Origin: Lyophyllum atratum
Lineage: Eukaryota; Basidiomycota; Agaricomycetes; Agaricales; Lyophyllaceae
NCBI GenBank assembly: GCA_014905825.1
Contig: JACGCN010000045.1
Span: 310,001 to 374,000, forward strand
Reading direction: 5' to 3'
DNA length: 64,000 nucleotides
Made by a program: the position numbers and the translations under genes. Shown piece after piece: positions 49,901 through 60,100 of this stretch. Below the pieces are notes generated by a model. That model did no database searches, had not been told where the DNA came from, and saw nothing but the letters and a program-made list of their open reading frames with translations. Each line of letters opens with the position of its first letter. The first letter of the stretch is position 1.

Positions 49901-50361
49901 TACGAACTCAATCCCTCAAGGTGTGCTGGTCAGGCAGACGATATCTATGCCGTGAAATAAAATCCTCACTCCAGATCTCTCGGAGTCTGGGAAGCCGGAG
50001 TTGGTATGTCACGTTTATCCTGAAATGAAAATCGATGGAGGAATCGGAATGAGCGAGCTCACTTCAGATTTAGAGATGGCGTGCACAGGGCATCAACTGC
50101 GACAAACTGGGACCAACCATATCGAGGTCGAAGCTGGGACAGCGAAAACAGAAATGGGGGCCTTTGTCACGTTATCATGTGGGTCCTTTTCAATTTATTT
50201 TTATTATAATTTCCAAATGTCGCGAGCGTCCCTGGGGGAGCTCATCGAGCCTAACCTCTTCTTACGACCCACAGGGTTCAGAAAGAACTCATAAATTAAA
50301 GTCCTTCTGAAACTCGACCATCCCTTCCAAGCAACACACACGAACTCAGCGACCGACCACC
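46954..50361. other. Gene-poor intergenic region (3.4 kb)
   Basis: Several modest open frames (for example 47867-48214 minus, 49434-49955 plus) lack domains, good start contexts or splice consistency. I see no tRNA, rRNA or transposon end repeats. The last 100 bp would be the promoter of the zinc-cluster gene. Confidence 0.4.
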
Positions 50362-51978
50362 ATGAACCCATATCCCACTACATACGCCCCTCAGGGAGGA
50401 TCTTCTCATATCCACCATCCACCGCTTCAGATTTCGCGCTTCGATGCAGAGTTACAGTGGGAGGCGAACCGTGCACAGGTAAGTCTGTGCGATGCAGTCC
50501 AAAATTCCTACTCTAACATCATCGATGATACCAGATGCGCGCCGAACTCGAAGGCCTTCCGACGTCGTCTTTCGCCCGAACGATGTTCCATGAGGACGAT
50601 AGGTTCTACGCCACGTTTCCAGATGCAAGGCGGGCTGCGATCGACCTCTGGATCAGCGAACATATGCAACACGGGCGATACATTCCTTCCGCACCTCAGA
50701 ACGGATACTTCGTACCTGCGCCGAGCCTGCCACCAGCACCGCCACTGGCGCACACGCAGCAAGTTCTTTCACCCGCCAATCACGCCACGCAAGACAATCC
50801 GCATGCGTATCACCTCGTGCCGCGGTCGTCTTCGCTCCAGCTAAATTACAACTATGGCAATGGTCTTGACACCCGAGCGCATGTCTCCGTTTCGGACGAT
50901 CCACGACCTTTAACACGCCAGGGCCGGCACGGCATAACACGAGACGACTATCATCATCTCACGGATGATTCAGTAAGTCCTTTCATCGCCTATTTTCCTT
51001 CATGCCACTGAAGGGTCCTATAGATGCAGTCTTTCCGCCACTCGTCACCGCATCCGGAGTCACCGGAGATCATTCGTCTAGCTCCCCATCTACTGGTCCC
51101 GACCCAAGGTCATGCTGGTGTCCAGCTACCCACCGTCGTGAACTCTCTACACCACGCGGATCTAGCATCATCGCCGGCTTACTCTGACACGACCGATAGT
51201 CCCCCTTGCTCCCCTGTATCTATTTGCCATTCTTTATCGTCGTCTGTATCACCATTTTCTTCTTCATCGGCTTTCCAGCCTGCGCAATTCACTGGAGACT
51301 GGGTAGCCGATGCTATCGCCACGGAGAAGATCCTTTATGCCCCCCAACCGTCGCGTCCGGAAGCCCTAGTGCCCCCTTCCCTACTTTCGCAAGATACCTC
51401 CCCAAACATTGCGTCCCCTCGCCGCTCTCACCTCATGTACCGTACGCATCGATCCTCAGGCTCTCGCTCCCACCCTTATTCCTCGAGCACGTCTCGCTCG
51501 CCTTCGCGGTCGCGCGCTGCTACTCCCCAGCCTTCTCAAGCTCAACCCCGGAAGTCAGTCAAGCAGGCAAGAGGAAAGGACGGTAAGCCACTACTGGCAT
51601 GCTTCTTCTGTCGTGGTCGCAAAATCGCGTGCGGGCCGGGCTCGCTTGGTGGTGAAAGCAGTACATGCAAGTAAGCAACGTTCTTAATCTGTTTTACTCC
51701 TACAGATTCTGACATCTTGGGTCCACTTCAGTCAATGCGAACGGCGCAACCTCAGGTGCAAATACCCTGTCGAGAATCGTCGAGGCATGCGCAAGGCGAA
51801 GGGCGAAGGGGATGATGAAGAGGAACACGCCAAACCTGTCCCAAAGAAGACCTCGAGCGCCAGGCCCAATGGCGCGAAGGTGCGCCGGCTGAAGCTTGAA
51901 GTCACCGAGCCGAAAGCGATTGCGGTGTCTGATGCTTCCGACGACGACTCCAGCTCTGAGTGGGAAGGCGATGTATAA
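50362..51978 (+). CDS. Zn2Cys6 zinc-cluster transcription factor with C-terminal DNA-binding domain
   Basis: Exons 50362..50478, 50535..50972, 51024..51670, 51732..51978; 482 aa, phases close. The binuclear zinc cluster lies near the C-terminus (~residues 387-420): ACFFCRGRKIACGPGSLGG then ESSTCNQCERRNLRCKYP, spacing CX2CX6CX11CX2CX6C. The intron falls inside the cluster, right after the fourth Cys. The N-terminal 380 residues are Ser/Pro/His-rich and disordered, with an Arg/Ser-rich patch (SRSPSRSRAATPQ). The tail is basic then acidic (KVRRLKLEVTEPK...SDDDSSSEWEGDV). Most fungal Zn2Cys6 factors carry the cluster at the N-terminus; here the middle homology domain is absent. DNA-binding regulator; target genes unknown. 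Confidence 0.9.
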
Positions 51979-53105
51979 GTATAAGCTTCTTTCCTTTCTT
52001 CCGCATTTTATTCATGTAGCTCATAATTGCTCTCACTTTTGGTTTGTCGGTACGCTATCGTTTTGCTTCGTTTTCGCGCTCTCTTAGTTGCTCCCAGCAG
52101 TCATCGCTGATGTATTATCTTCTTCTTATGCTTCCGCTATGCCTCCGTACCTACTGTCCTTTTTCTCCTTTGTTATTGCTCTGCATTCTTGCTTCTTGCT
52201 ATCGTCAAAAAAAATCATCCTAGCGCTACTAAGTACAATACCATTCTCTTAATTTACATGTCGAGGAGTAGAAACACGATACGACACGACCACTGTAGCC
52301 TGTGCACTAATCAACATAATAATCTGCTGTCTAGCTATATACGAACCAGTGTGGGTGTCGACTTCGACGTCGACTTGCAATATTGAACACCGTCGGGCCG
52401 GAGCTGTCATCACTCTCTTGCTTCCTCCCACCACCACACATTCATATGCTCTCCAAACCCTGATCGGACCGTCTCTCTCAGCCCCGACTCCTCGTACTGT
52501 CTTCGATCAACCTTCTCCGCCGCTTTAAATAAGGCCTCATGATGTCTTGCTGCTCCCGCTCCACAGACATTTCCGCGTGCTCTGTATTCTTCGGAGCGTC
52601 GTCGCATCATGTGTGCAACAAGAACTGTGATGGCTCGCCGCGACAACTTCCCAACTTCTTCTGAATTCTCGACGACGGCCTCTAATTGCCGTGAGCTCAT
52701 ACATGGCCCTACGACGGGCACCAGTATCATCAACTACCAGTGGAACTTCCTATGCTCAGCACATTGTCGCAACAACTGTTGTCATATTCGAACTGTGACC
52801 ATTATCGGCCCTCGGCCTCTAGATGTCTTCGAAACTACCTGGGAGTTTTCAATGAATGCGATCCTCTTCTATCGTCATAGATGCAGCTGACACCAACAAG
52901 CTTCTGGAATACAGTTAGACATCTCACATGGTACCGGACGTAGATCAACGAAGCTTCGAGGGAGGAATACATGTGGTCCCTCTTGTCACAAATGGTCGTC
53001 TATTCTGCGCTTCTTCTTGAACGGCGTATATATGAAGCCTTCCTATCGTCTCGATTTGTATCATCCCACTGAACCTGGTCGTAAATCTTCACCTCGACCG
53101 ACGCC
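51979..53105. other. Intergenic with one doubtful minus-strand frame
   Basis: 3' flank of the zinc-cluster gene and promoter of the expansin-like gene. The minus-strand frame at 52410-52733 (see separate entry) is the only coding candidate. Confidence 0.4.
52410..52733 (-). CDS. Possible small protein or terminal exon, unknown
   Basis: A 107-codon frame reading LEAVVENSEEVGKLSRRAITVLVAHMMRRRSEEYRA, then HHEALFKAAEKVDRRQYEESGL, and the C-terminus EHMNVWWWEEARE. The helical, charged composition looks protein-like. No domain is recognised and no upstream exon with matching phase was found. It may be the last exon of a gene whose 5' part I cannot see, or chance. Confidence 0.35.
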   Translation of the reverse strand: MMILVPVVGPCMSSRQLEAVVENSEEVGKLSRRAITVLVAHMMRRRSEEYRARGNVCGAGAARHHEALFKAAEKVDRRQYEESGLRETVRSGFGEHMNVWWWEEARE

Positions 53106-53712
53106 ATGTTCGCCTTGTCCAGGATCCTGTTCTTTGCTGCCTTCTTGTTCCTCACAACGCGCGCACAGAACCATACTGGTACCCGTAAGAGATACTTCTA
53201 TCATATTCTTTCCGTTAAATGACTGTTGTCGTGAAGTGTTCTTCTTCACGCCAGGTCTCGGTGCCTGCGGCTTCACGAACACTAGCACGCAGATCGTTGC
53301 GTCCGTTTCAAGCACTTTCTTCAACACCTTCCCGTTAGTTTATTACTTTCTCACTCTGTGAGTCACTGATGATCAGTGGCTATATAGCAACGCAACCGCT
53401 AACCCCAACAAGTAACGACACTTCCTGTACCATCCTCCATTTGCTCGGTAACTTACATGAATTCATCATAGAAATCCGCTGTGCAAGAGAAAACTACTCA
53501 TCACATGTTCGTACTGCTATCCCTTCGTTCGTGACAAGATCCTCATTGACATGTATGACCGTACAGCTGGTGCAAAGAACATAACCGCATCCGTCGTCGA
53601 CTTCTTCGTCGATCCTGCCCCCTTCAACGTCGGGCTTTCACCCACCGCATTCCAGAAATTTGCTACTCTGGATGATGGTATCGTTCCCAATGTTACGTGG
53701 TCCGTAGTATGA
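53106..53712 (+). CDS. Secreted expansin-like protein (RlpA-like double-psi beta-barrel)
   Basis: Exons 53106..53178, 53237..53333, 53388..53411, 53472..53712; 144 aa, phases close. Signal peptide MFALSRILFFAAFLFLTTRAQ, then the barrel: VFFFTPGLGACGFTNTSTQIVASVSSTFFNTFP, NATANPNKNPLC, LIDMYDRTAGAKN, and VGLSPTAFQKFATLD. The family's GLGACG, NPLC and LSPTAFQ blocks are all present; the usual VDRCPGC segment is replaced by MYDRTAGA, so the second Cys pair of typical relatives is missing. Exon 3 is a 24-nt microexon encoding NATANPNK. Related Agaricomycete proteins are induced during fruiting or plant-cell-wall growth; a loosening or binding role is inferred, not shown. Confidence 0.85.
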
Positions 53713-53980
53713 TTCGTGTATTTGATATTCAGCTTTCAAGTTGCCAGCTCAATTTATTCACTTGTACGGACATACGTAGTTAGTTAGCCTATTTCAGGAC
53801 TTGGTGGACTGGTAGTAGGACGGCCCCGAATTTTTTCTCTGTTTTTTTTTTCGTGTGACAATCGAAGTAATCAATGAAGGCAAGCATTTGTGGTATGCGC
53901 TGAGATATGTGGAGTCAGCAAACAAAGAGAAATCGACCCAACGCTCTACGCCGTTCCCAAAAATGCGTGATCGAGTAAAG

Positions 53981-54009
53981 GGTCCGTGCGCACGACAAAA
54001 AGTATAAAA
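53981..54009 (+). promoter_or_regulatory. snRNA promoter: upstream element and TATA, copy 2
   Basis: GGTCCGTGCGCACGAC (53981-53996), then AAAAAG and TATAAAA (54003-54009), 27 nt before the RNA start. Identical core to the block preceding copy 1. Confidence 0.7.
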
Positions 54010-54035
54010 GCCTCGCCTCAACAGCATAACACCTC

Positions 54036-54214
54036 ATACTTACCTTGATGGCACAAGCCCCTTCACCTACCCGGGTTTGTGGGCCGTGGAGATTCTCCAT
54101 AGCACGGCGACCCTGTCCATACAGGGAGTGTCTGCGGCTTGTATGGGCTTCGGCTCATGCACCGTCTCAATATTTTCCAGTCCCGCTCCGGCCACTCTGG
54201 CTGGGCGGGCGCTC
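54036..54214 (+). ncRNA. U1: U1 spliceosomal snRNA, copy 2
   Basis: Begins ATACTTACCT and has the same 179-nt length, hairpins, candidate Sm site (AATATTTTCC) and GC-rich terminal stem as copy 1, differing at one base in a loop. A run of T follows the terminal stem. It is oriented opposite to copy 1, 12.6 kb away. U1 base-pairs with 5' splice sites to begin spliceosome assembly; the many GTAAGT/GTACGT/GTGAGT donors in this window suit its 5' end. As for copy 1, the standard protein-binding loop sequences were not recognised. Confidence 0.75.
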
Positions 54215-54234
54215 TTTTTTGCTTTCGATCCGGG

Positions 54235-54250
54235 CTAACCCTAACCCTAA
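54235..54250. repeat. Telomere-like CTAACCC repeats beside snRNA copy 2
   Basis: CTAACCCTAACCCTAA, starting 20 nt after the snRNA 3' end, in the same place and orientation relative to the RNA as at copy 1. Confidence 0.75.
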
Positions 54251-57113
54251 AGATCATTCTCAGATGAGTTATGTGTGTGGCGATCAGGGATGTACATCTC
54301 CTCGATCGGCATCGGGAGTGGGGGGAGAAGAAGGCAGTCTTCGACCGTGACTCATGAGTACTGTACGCGTTCAAAAATTCGTACGCTTGTCATCAATGAA
54401 CATATTTCTTGCAAGGCAATAGAAAATGAATATTTTACAAGCATCTTGGTAATATCTGTGATACAAAAGAACTGGCTAGCACCAGTGGCAAAGCAGTAGA
54501 ACCAGATTGCCTCCGAAACCACCTGGTCGGTGTTTAACAACCGACCCGTAACATGAGGCCTAAGTTCCGCCTCGACAGGAAAATGCCCATATGCAGCAGC
54601 TTCGCAATCATTTCGATCAGGACCAATAGCTCGATTGTTTCAAAGCTCCTTGGGGTAGTATGTACAGTCTCCAGGGATGTTGGTGAATTGGAAAGTGCTA
54701 TCATTTTACACAGTTAGCATTGCTTCCGTCTCGATCAGGAACGGCAGGACCAGTAGAGACACACCAGATTGTTCCAAACTACTTGGGGCACGCGTATGTC
54801 GTATATCGTGTCGTGATTGTTGCGCACGTTTCTTGTCCGCAGGCTCAGGCGCTAAAGTCAGGTACTACTGAGCGCGGGTTCCGAGTGTTTCAAGTTGGAT
54901 CCGTGGCGCGCGTCGGTTATAAGGAGGCCTGGCGCGGCTCCGTATGGACGTCTCAATAGAGTGCCGTACGCACTTACGCTTCCATTCTACGTTCCTCGCG
55001 CCCAGGGTCCAAAGCGGCGCTCGACGGGGAGCCTTGGCGTTTCCTATGGCGCAACCGAGTAATATTGAGGGTGAGTCCCGAATTTGGAAGTGAATCCAAT
55101 GCTGAGCGTCACCGTACTTGGCATGGCTGTGGCTCGAGAATTGAATAAGTATATGGCTGCGGCAGTAAGGTTTAGGCCCCTCATATCGCCCGCCCCAACC
55201 CCAGCAGACATTCTGTGAGTTTAATCGATAAGTAGCAGAAGTCGCTCAGGATAGTCGCTCCTGAATTCAAGAGTGAATAGAGCATCGTCGTGCATCGGAC
55301 ATGGCATGCGGCTTGAAGATTGAATACATGGGTAGGGCTTGGACACTTCATACAGCTGAATATTCTGTGAGATCGATCAAATCGTAGAAGTGGTGGATCG
55401 CATAGGAGGATAGTTTCCTCGCTTCAGAATTGAATAGAGCGTCATCGAGAGCCGTGCGTCGTGTGGCTTGAATATATAGCGGAGGTACGGATTTAAGCCT
55501 TTCATTTCGCTGGTTACCGACTTGTCCCGTATTTGAATATGAGGGTCGATATAGGTTGCATAGGATGGCGGCTCCTGAATTCAGAATCCAGCATCGTCGC
55601 ACACCGTTTAGTTTGTGCTCCATATAGCCGGTCCTTATGGAACATCTTGTGGGATAAATCGACTGGTGGTGTAGTAAGCTGAACTGGCGGTATATCATAT
55701 CACCGATTTGTCACCGATGGTGAGAGATTGATCTATCAGGGAACCGGTCAATGTATTTCAGACGCTTGCGTTGGGCACCGCCATAGGAACGATAGAAATA
55801 ACCGGCCACCCACTTTGGCCTGCGATTCACTGACGTCTACAGGCTGTCATGATATCGATATTTCAAGCACACCACGCGATCAGGTAGATGGCTGGCAGGA
55901 TACGGGAAGGTGTTGTGGAGCAACAGGTGATTCTGTTCGAGCTAGACGTTGGTTGGGATGGTCCGACAGTGATCATCATTACGTTCGAGGAAAGCCATAG
56001 ATAGCACACAGGAAAAACGAGCGAGGTTTCAACAAGCCATACCGGGGAGAGGTGAAGCGGTAATGTCTGAAGGGTGAGATGGAAGGGTGACTATAGCTTG
56101 ATACGAAAGGGTTTTTGTTCTGACGGCCTTTGGGAGGCTGGAAAATCTGTCAGATGGCTGTCGGTCGTGAACCGAGATCCCTTCACCGTTCAGATGGCTG
56201 ACCTCGAGAACGCAGATCCAGCTTACCCTCATTGCGTAGTGTGGTGGGCTTGTAAAGCTGAGAAGAGGGCGCGGACGTCACAATGCACTGGGCTTTCATG
56301 AACGGTCCCAGAGGGTGGACGCTGTCAAAACCCGCAGATAACGGGAACAGAGAATACGACGCGCCCCTTCCTTGAGGCGCAGGGTATGAGGTGTTCTTCC
56401 CGCGATCCTATTATCTCCTTCAAAGGGCGGGAACTTGCTGGGGAAACGGCATCCGCGAATCTCGATCTGTGCGTATACACCGAGCGTGTCAATACCGACA
56501 GGTGACACGCGCATCAGGAAAGAAGCCCATGCTTCATTGCTTGTACTGCAGAACCGTGGAATTAGTCAATAGGATCCACTTAAGGAAGAGCCAATATACA
56601 CGCGTACCCACCTGGCTAGTCGGGAAAGAACACGAGTTTCAGCAGTTGCAGAGGAGCAGATTATGTCGTGAATACCTGGCTGTTATAAGAGGTAGCTTGC
56701 AAGTCTGCTTCTAGTTCGGTTACAAGTCGCTCGACAGTGTGATTGTAGATGGACAGGTGATGAATTTCTGGGTGCGGGGTGATAGTTTACCGGTTGTCAA
56801 AACAAGAGTGATCAGACGAATCCCATTTGTTCCGCCACCTCACGTTTGTTTATATTGCCCCTTGCTTCCGGTCATCGACTTGTCTATGCTCTGGCCTATC
56901 CTCTCTGGCTGTTCCTGCCTTATAATTCACCAATAACGACTTTACGGACTCAAGGGTTGGAGGGTAGGATTCTTTTACCGACATTTGCGGGCTTGGCTGA
57001 ACTAAAAACAGGTGAAAAACGCAGCTTTTGGGGGAATCCTATTCCCGTGTACTTTTTCTTTCTGAAGAAGGCGACGCGCAAGCCACGTTTCAACGCCTAA
57101 ACACGACCCAGGC
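54251..57113. other. Gene-poor intergenic region (2.9 kb)
   Basis: Contains degenerate tandem repeats (55077-55680) and no gene I can support. Two related ~100-bp segments at about 54600-54660 and 54718-54790 (both containing TCGATCAGGA and CAAA-CT-CTTGGGG) are a further diverged duplication. Confidence 0.45.
55077..55680. repeat. Degenerate tandem repeats, unit about 155-180 bp
   Basis: Three to four diverged units begin near 55077, 55259, 55419 and 55573. Shared words are CCTGAATTC or a variant, GTGAATAGAGCATCGTCG, GGCTTGAA-AT, ATTCTGTGAG-T-ATCGAT-AA, TAGAAGT/AGCAGAAGT and GCATAGGA(T/G)G. Units differ by many substitutions and indels. No open frame persists through them. Confidence 0.65.
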
Positions 57114-60100
57114 ATGGCGCCACGACGCGGGGGTGGTTATGCAAATACTCTGAGCCCACAGGACCCACCAGCAGCTTCAGGGTCGCCTTCACCGCTGACA
57201 CCAAACTTTCCCCGTTCGACATCGCCATCATCGGGATTGGCCCAATTCCTTACGAGGCCTTCCAAGTGGTTTACCCGGAGTGCATCGGCGTCCAAGATAC
57301 AGAACAATGCAGCTCCTGAGCAGCCGCGGCCGAGCATGAGCTCGGGCAGAAAGCATAAGATTTCGCGACCGACGGATCCGAGGCCTATACTGGATGGTTA
57401 TGGGGGTGCTGGCAGCAAGTGAGTAATTCGATGTCTTTTCTTTTTGGGAACATCGTAAATCAGGCGTACATCGTGACTGGATTCCGTGATCGCTTCGTAG
57501 GCGTAGAAATCTGGTCCCCAGGAGTCGAAGCGTCGTTCTTAACAGCCTACACGTGTCATTCGTTTGGAAGGACTTTGGCCACGATGCTCTCGGCCTTGGG
57601 GTGCTCCCCTTCTTCCCGATCATCTTCGTTCTTGCTCCCCTTCTTCTCGATCATCTTAGTTCTTGTCGTATCCAATAAATTCTTATACATTGACATCCAG
57701 ATCTGTGCACAATTTGTCAATACGACCTCCGGGATCCCTTGACATCCCTCAAAACCATCCTACAAGCACACCCTCAAGCCCTTCTATCGGTCCAAGCCCA
57801 AGTTACGGCGTCGGCGATCTTCGTAACATATCCCGCAGGGGATGGTCAAAGTCTGCTGATGACCTCAGCCAAACCTCTCCAGCACCTTTTTCGCCCATCC
57901 AAACATCGTTTCAAAATAAGGTGACGGAGTATCGAAACCGAAGTCATAGTAGTGCCAGTGCAGTCTCGCCTTCAAGCCCGTCGTCACCCACCTTTTCCAA
58001 TAGACAGCACCCCTTCCCAACTGTCAAGAGCAATGTTTCTCCGTCATCCTCACCCCCTCGTAGCACGACGATGCCATCAGTATCTATATCAATCTCTGCT
58101 CCCACAATCGAAGATATCCCGCGAAAGACCTCGCCAACTGAGGTCCACGCTCGGTCGCACTCGTTCACCCCGAAGCAGTCATCGAAACTTGCCTCACCCC
58201 GACTCACGCCCGCTACCCCGAAACGTAAGGGTTCGATCCCGACAGATCGTGACCTTGAGGTGAAAGATAGCGAGAGGCCTTCACCGACCACGCCTTCTCG
58301 CAGCAGCACCTTTCCTCTTGTCTACCCCACAACCCAGGCCGAGTCACCTGCAGCGAATGTTAGCCCCCGGAAAGCCCCCATGGCACGCTCGAACCGCCCC
58401 ACCACCCTTCTCATGCCGCCAACTCTTCCAGAGCCCATCCCAGGCAGCGAGCTGGATGAGACAGACCCGAAGCGCTCATCGCAGATCGTATACCACAGCG
58501 GTTTCATCAACCGCCTCGCGGACGTGCCCAACCACTACCACGCGAATCTCGCTCTATCCAAAGGGTGGAAGCCTTTCAAGCTCGAGCTCAAGGGGTCGAA
58601 GCTCCACTTCTACAAACCCCCGAACGACCGGGCTACAGCGGTGAAGGAGCTGTTCCCGACGGAGCTCGTGCCGCCGTTGCTGGAGGATGAGGAGGATGCG
58701 GATGCTGAGGGTCCTGCTACGGATGACCGGGACGGGTTGGGTGGATCAGGGCGTGGACAGAAAGGGCGTGAGGAGCAGCAGGGGACGTATGGGAGGAAGA
58801 AACGCGCGTTTTGGGGTCGTAGGACGCATCCTGATCTTGTACAGAGTGGGGGAGAGATCGAGAAGGGGACGTTTGAGGCACTCGTTCATGAGGCGGTCTT
58901 TGCGACTACATTCCTGGCGCGAGAGCAGGGAGACGCGCAGCAGGAGGGTGGTGCAGAGGTGACAGCGGGGCTCCAGCGCGTGGAGGAGTGGAAGACCTTC
59001 GGGTCGGCGATCCTGCTGTGTTTGCCCTCGATCGTGGGGCAGGGGAAATTCGAGGTGGAATTCATGAGGTGCTGTGCGTACCTGGTGAGCGGCGCGCAGC
59101 CGGATGACGAAGAGAAGGAGCGCGAGAGGGCGGGTTGGCTAGCGGGGGAGTATCTCAGGTGTTATGGGGCTCCTGCTGATCAGGATGCTTGGGAGGAATG
59201 GCGGAAAGAGACTATTCCTGACGTTGCTGCTGGGGTCGTCCAAGGCTCTCCGGGGCCAGTTATACCCATGTCAACATCGACACAGGCGATGCTTCACCCT
59301 TCACCCCTTCTCCATGGTTCCCCCAACACAGGGACCTTTTCTCCAAGGCCGAACGATCCTACTCCAACCGTGTCGCTTCTCGGCGCCCTCAATGGACAAG
59401 ACGTTGTACCTCCTTCATTGGCGAAGAATGCCTCTTTGGATCATCGGAACTTCGAGCACCAATCATCGTTACGACCTAGTGGATCTCCGAACCCCCGCAT
59501 GCCATGGGCAGCACTAGAGCAAGAAGGACTTTCCCGGGATGTGCTGCTCCTACTTGACCCTCATCTCATCGCACACGGCCTCATCGTCTTCCACCGCTCC
59601 GTTCTCGACGAGACGCCCGAAAACATCACCGCAAGTTTTGTCTTCGGACCCGAAAACCTCTCATCTGCCTCTGCCCCCTCTGATTCGTCCTCTGCCCCGC
59701 TCTTCGGTACGGAGGACCAACCACACTGGCTCACCAAGCTCCTGCTCCTCCAAATACTAGGAGCTGACACGTCCACCGGGACCGCCCACCAGAACTCAGG
59801 CTCCCCATCCCCGCCGCACCAGCAGCTTACCTCCCCAGGGCGCAGGTCAGAGGACAACAGAGGTACACCTCAGACTTCAAGGACGCACTCGCGGTCCGAG
59901 GTCATCTCAGTCTGGGCACGGGTCGGCGAGCTCTGCCGTCTCGCAGGCGATGAATGCTCTTGGCGCGCCATCGCCGCCGCCCTATGCTCCCGGCCCGTCG
60001 CACGCCTGGACAAGGTGTGGAAACGCGTGGACCGTCTGGCACTCTCGGCGGTCGAAAGTTGGGTGTACCCGACGACGGGGAACGGGGACTTGCCGGTGGC

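Noticed and set aside
49434..49955. Plus-strand frame of 173 codons in the 46.9-50.4 kb gap
   Set aside because: No recognisable domain, overlapping open frames of similar size, no splicing context.
55348..55698. Minus-strand frame across the tandem repeats
   Set aside because: Frame is not kept between repeat units, so it is not a conserved coding sequence.
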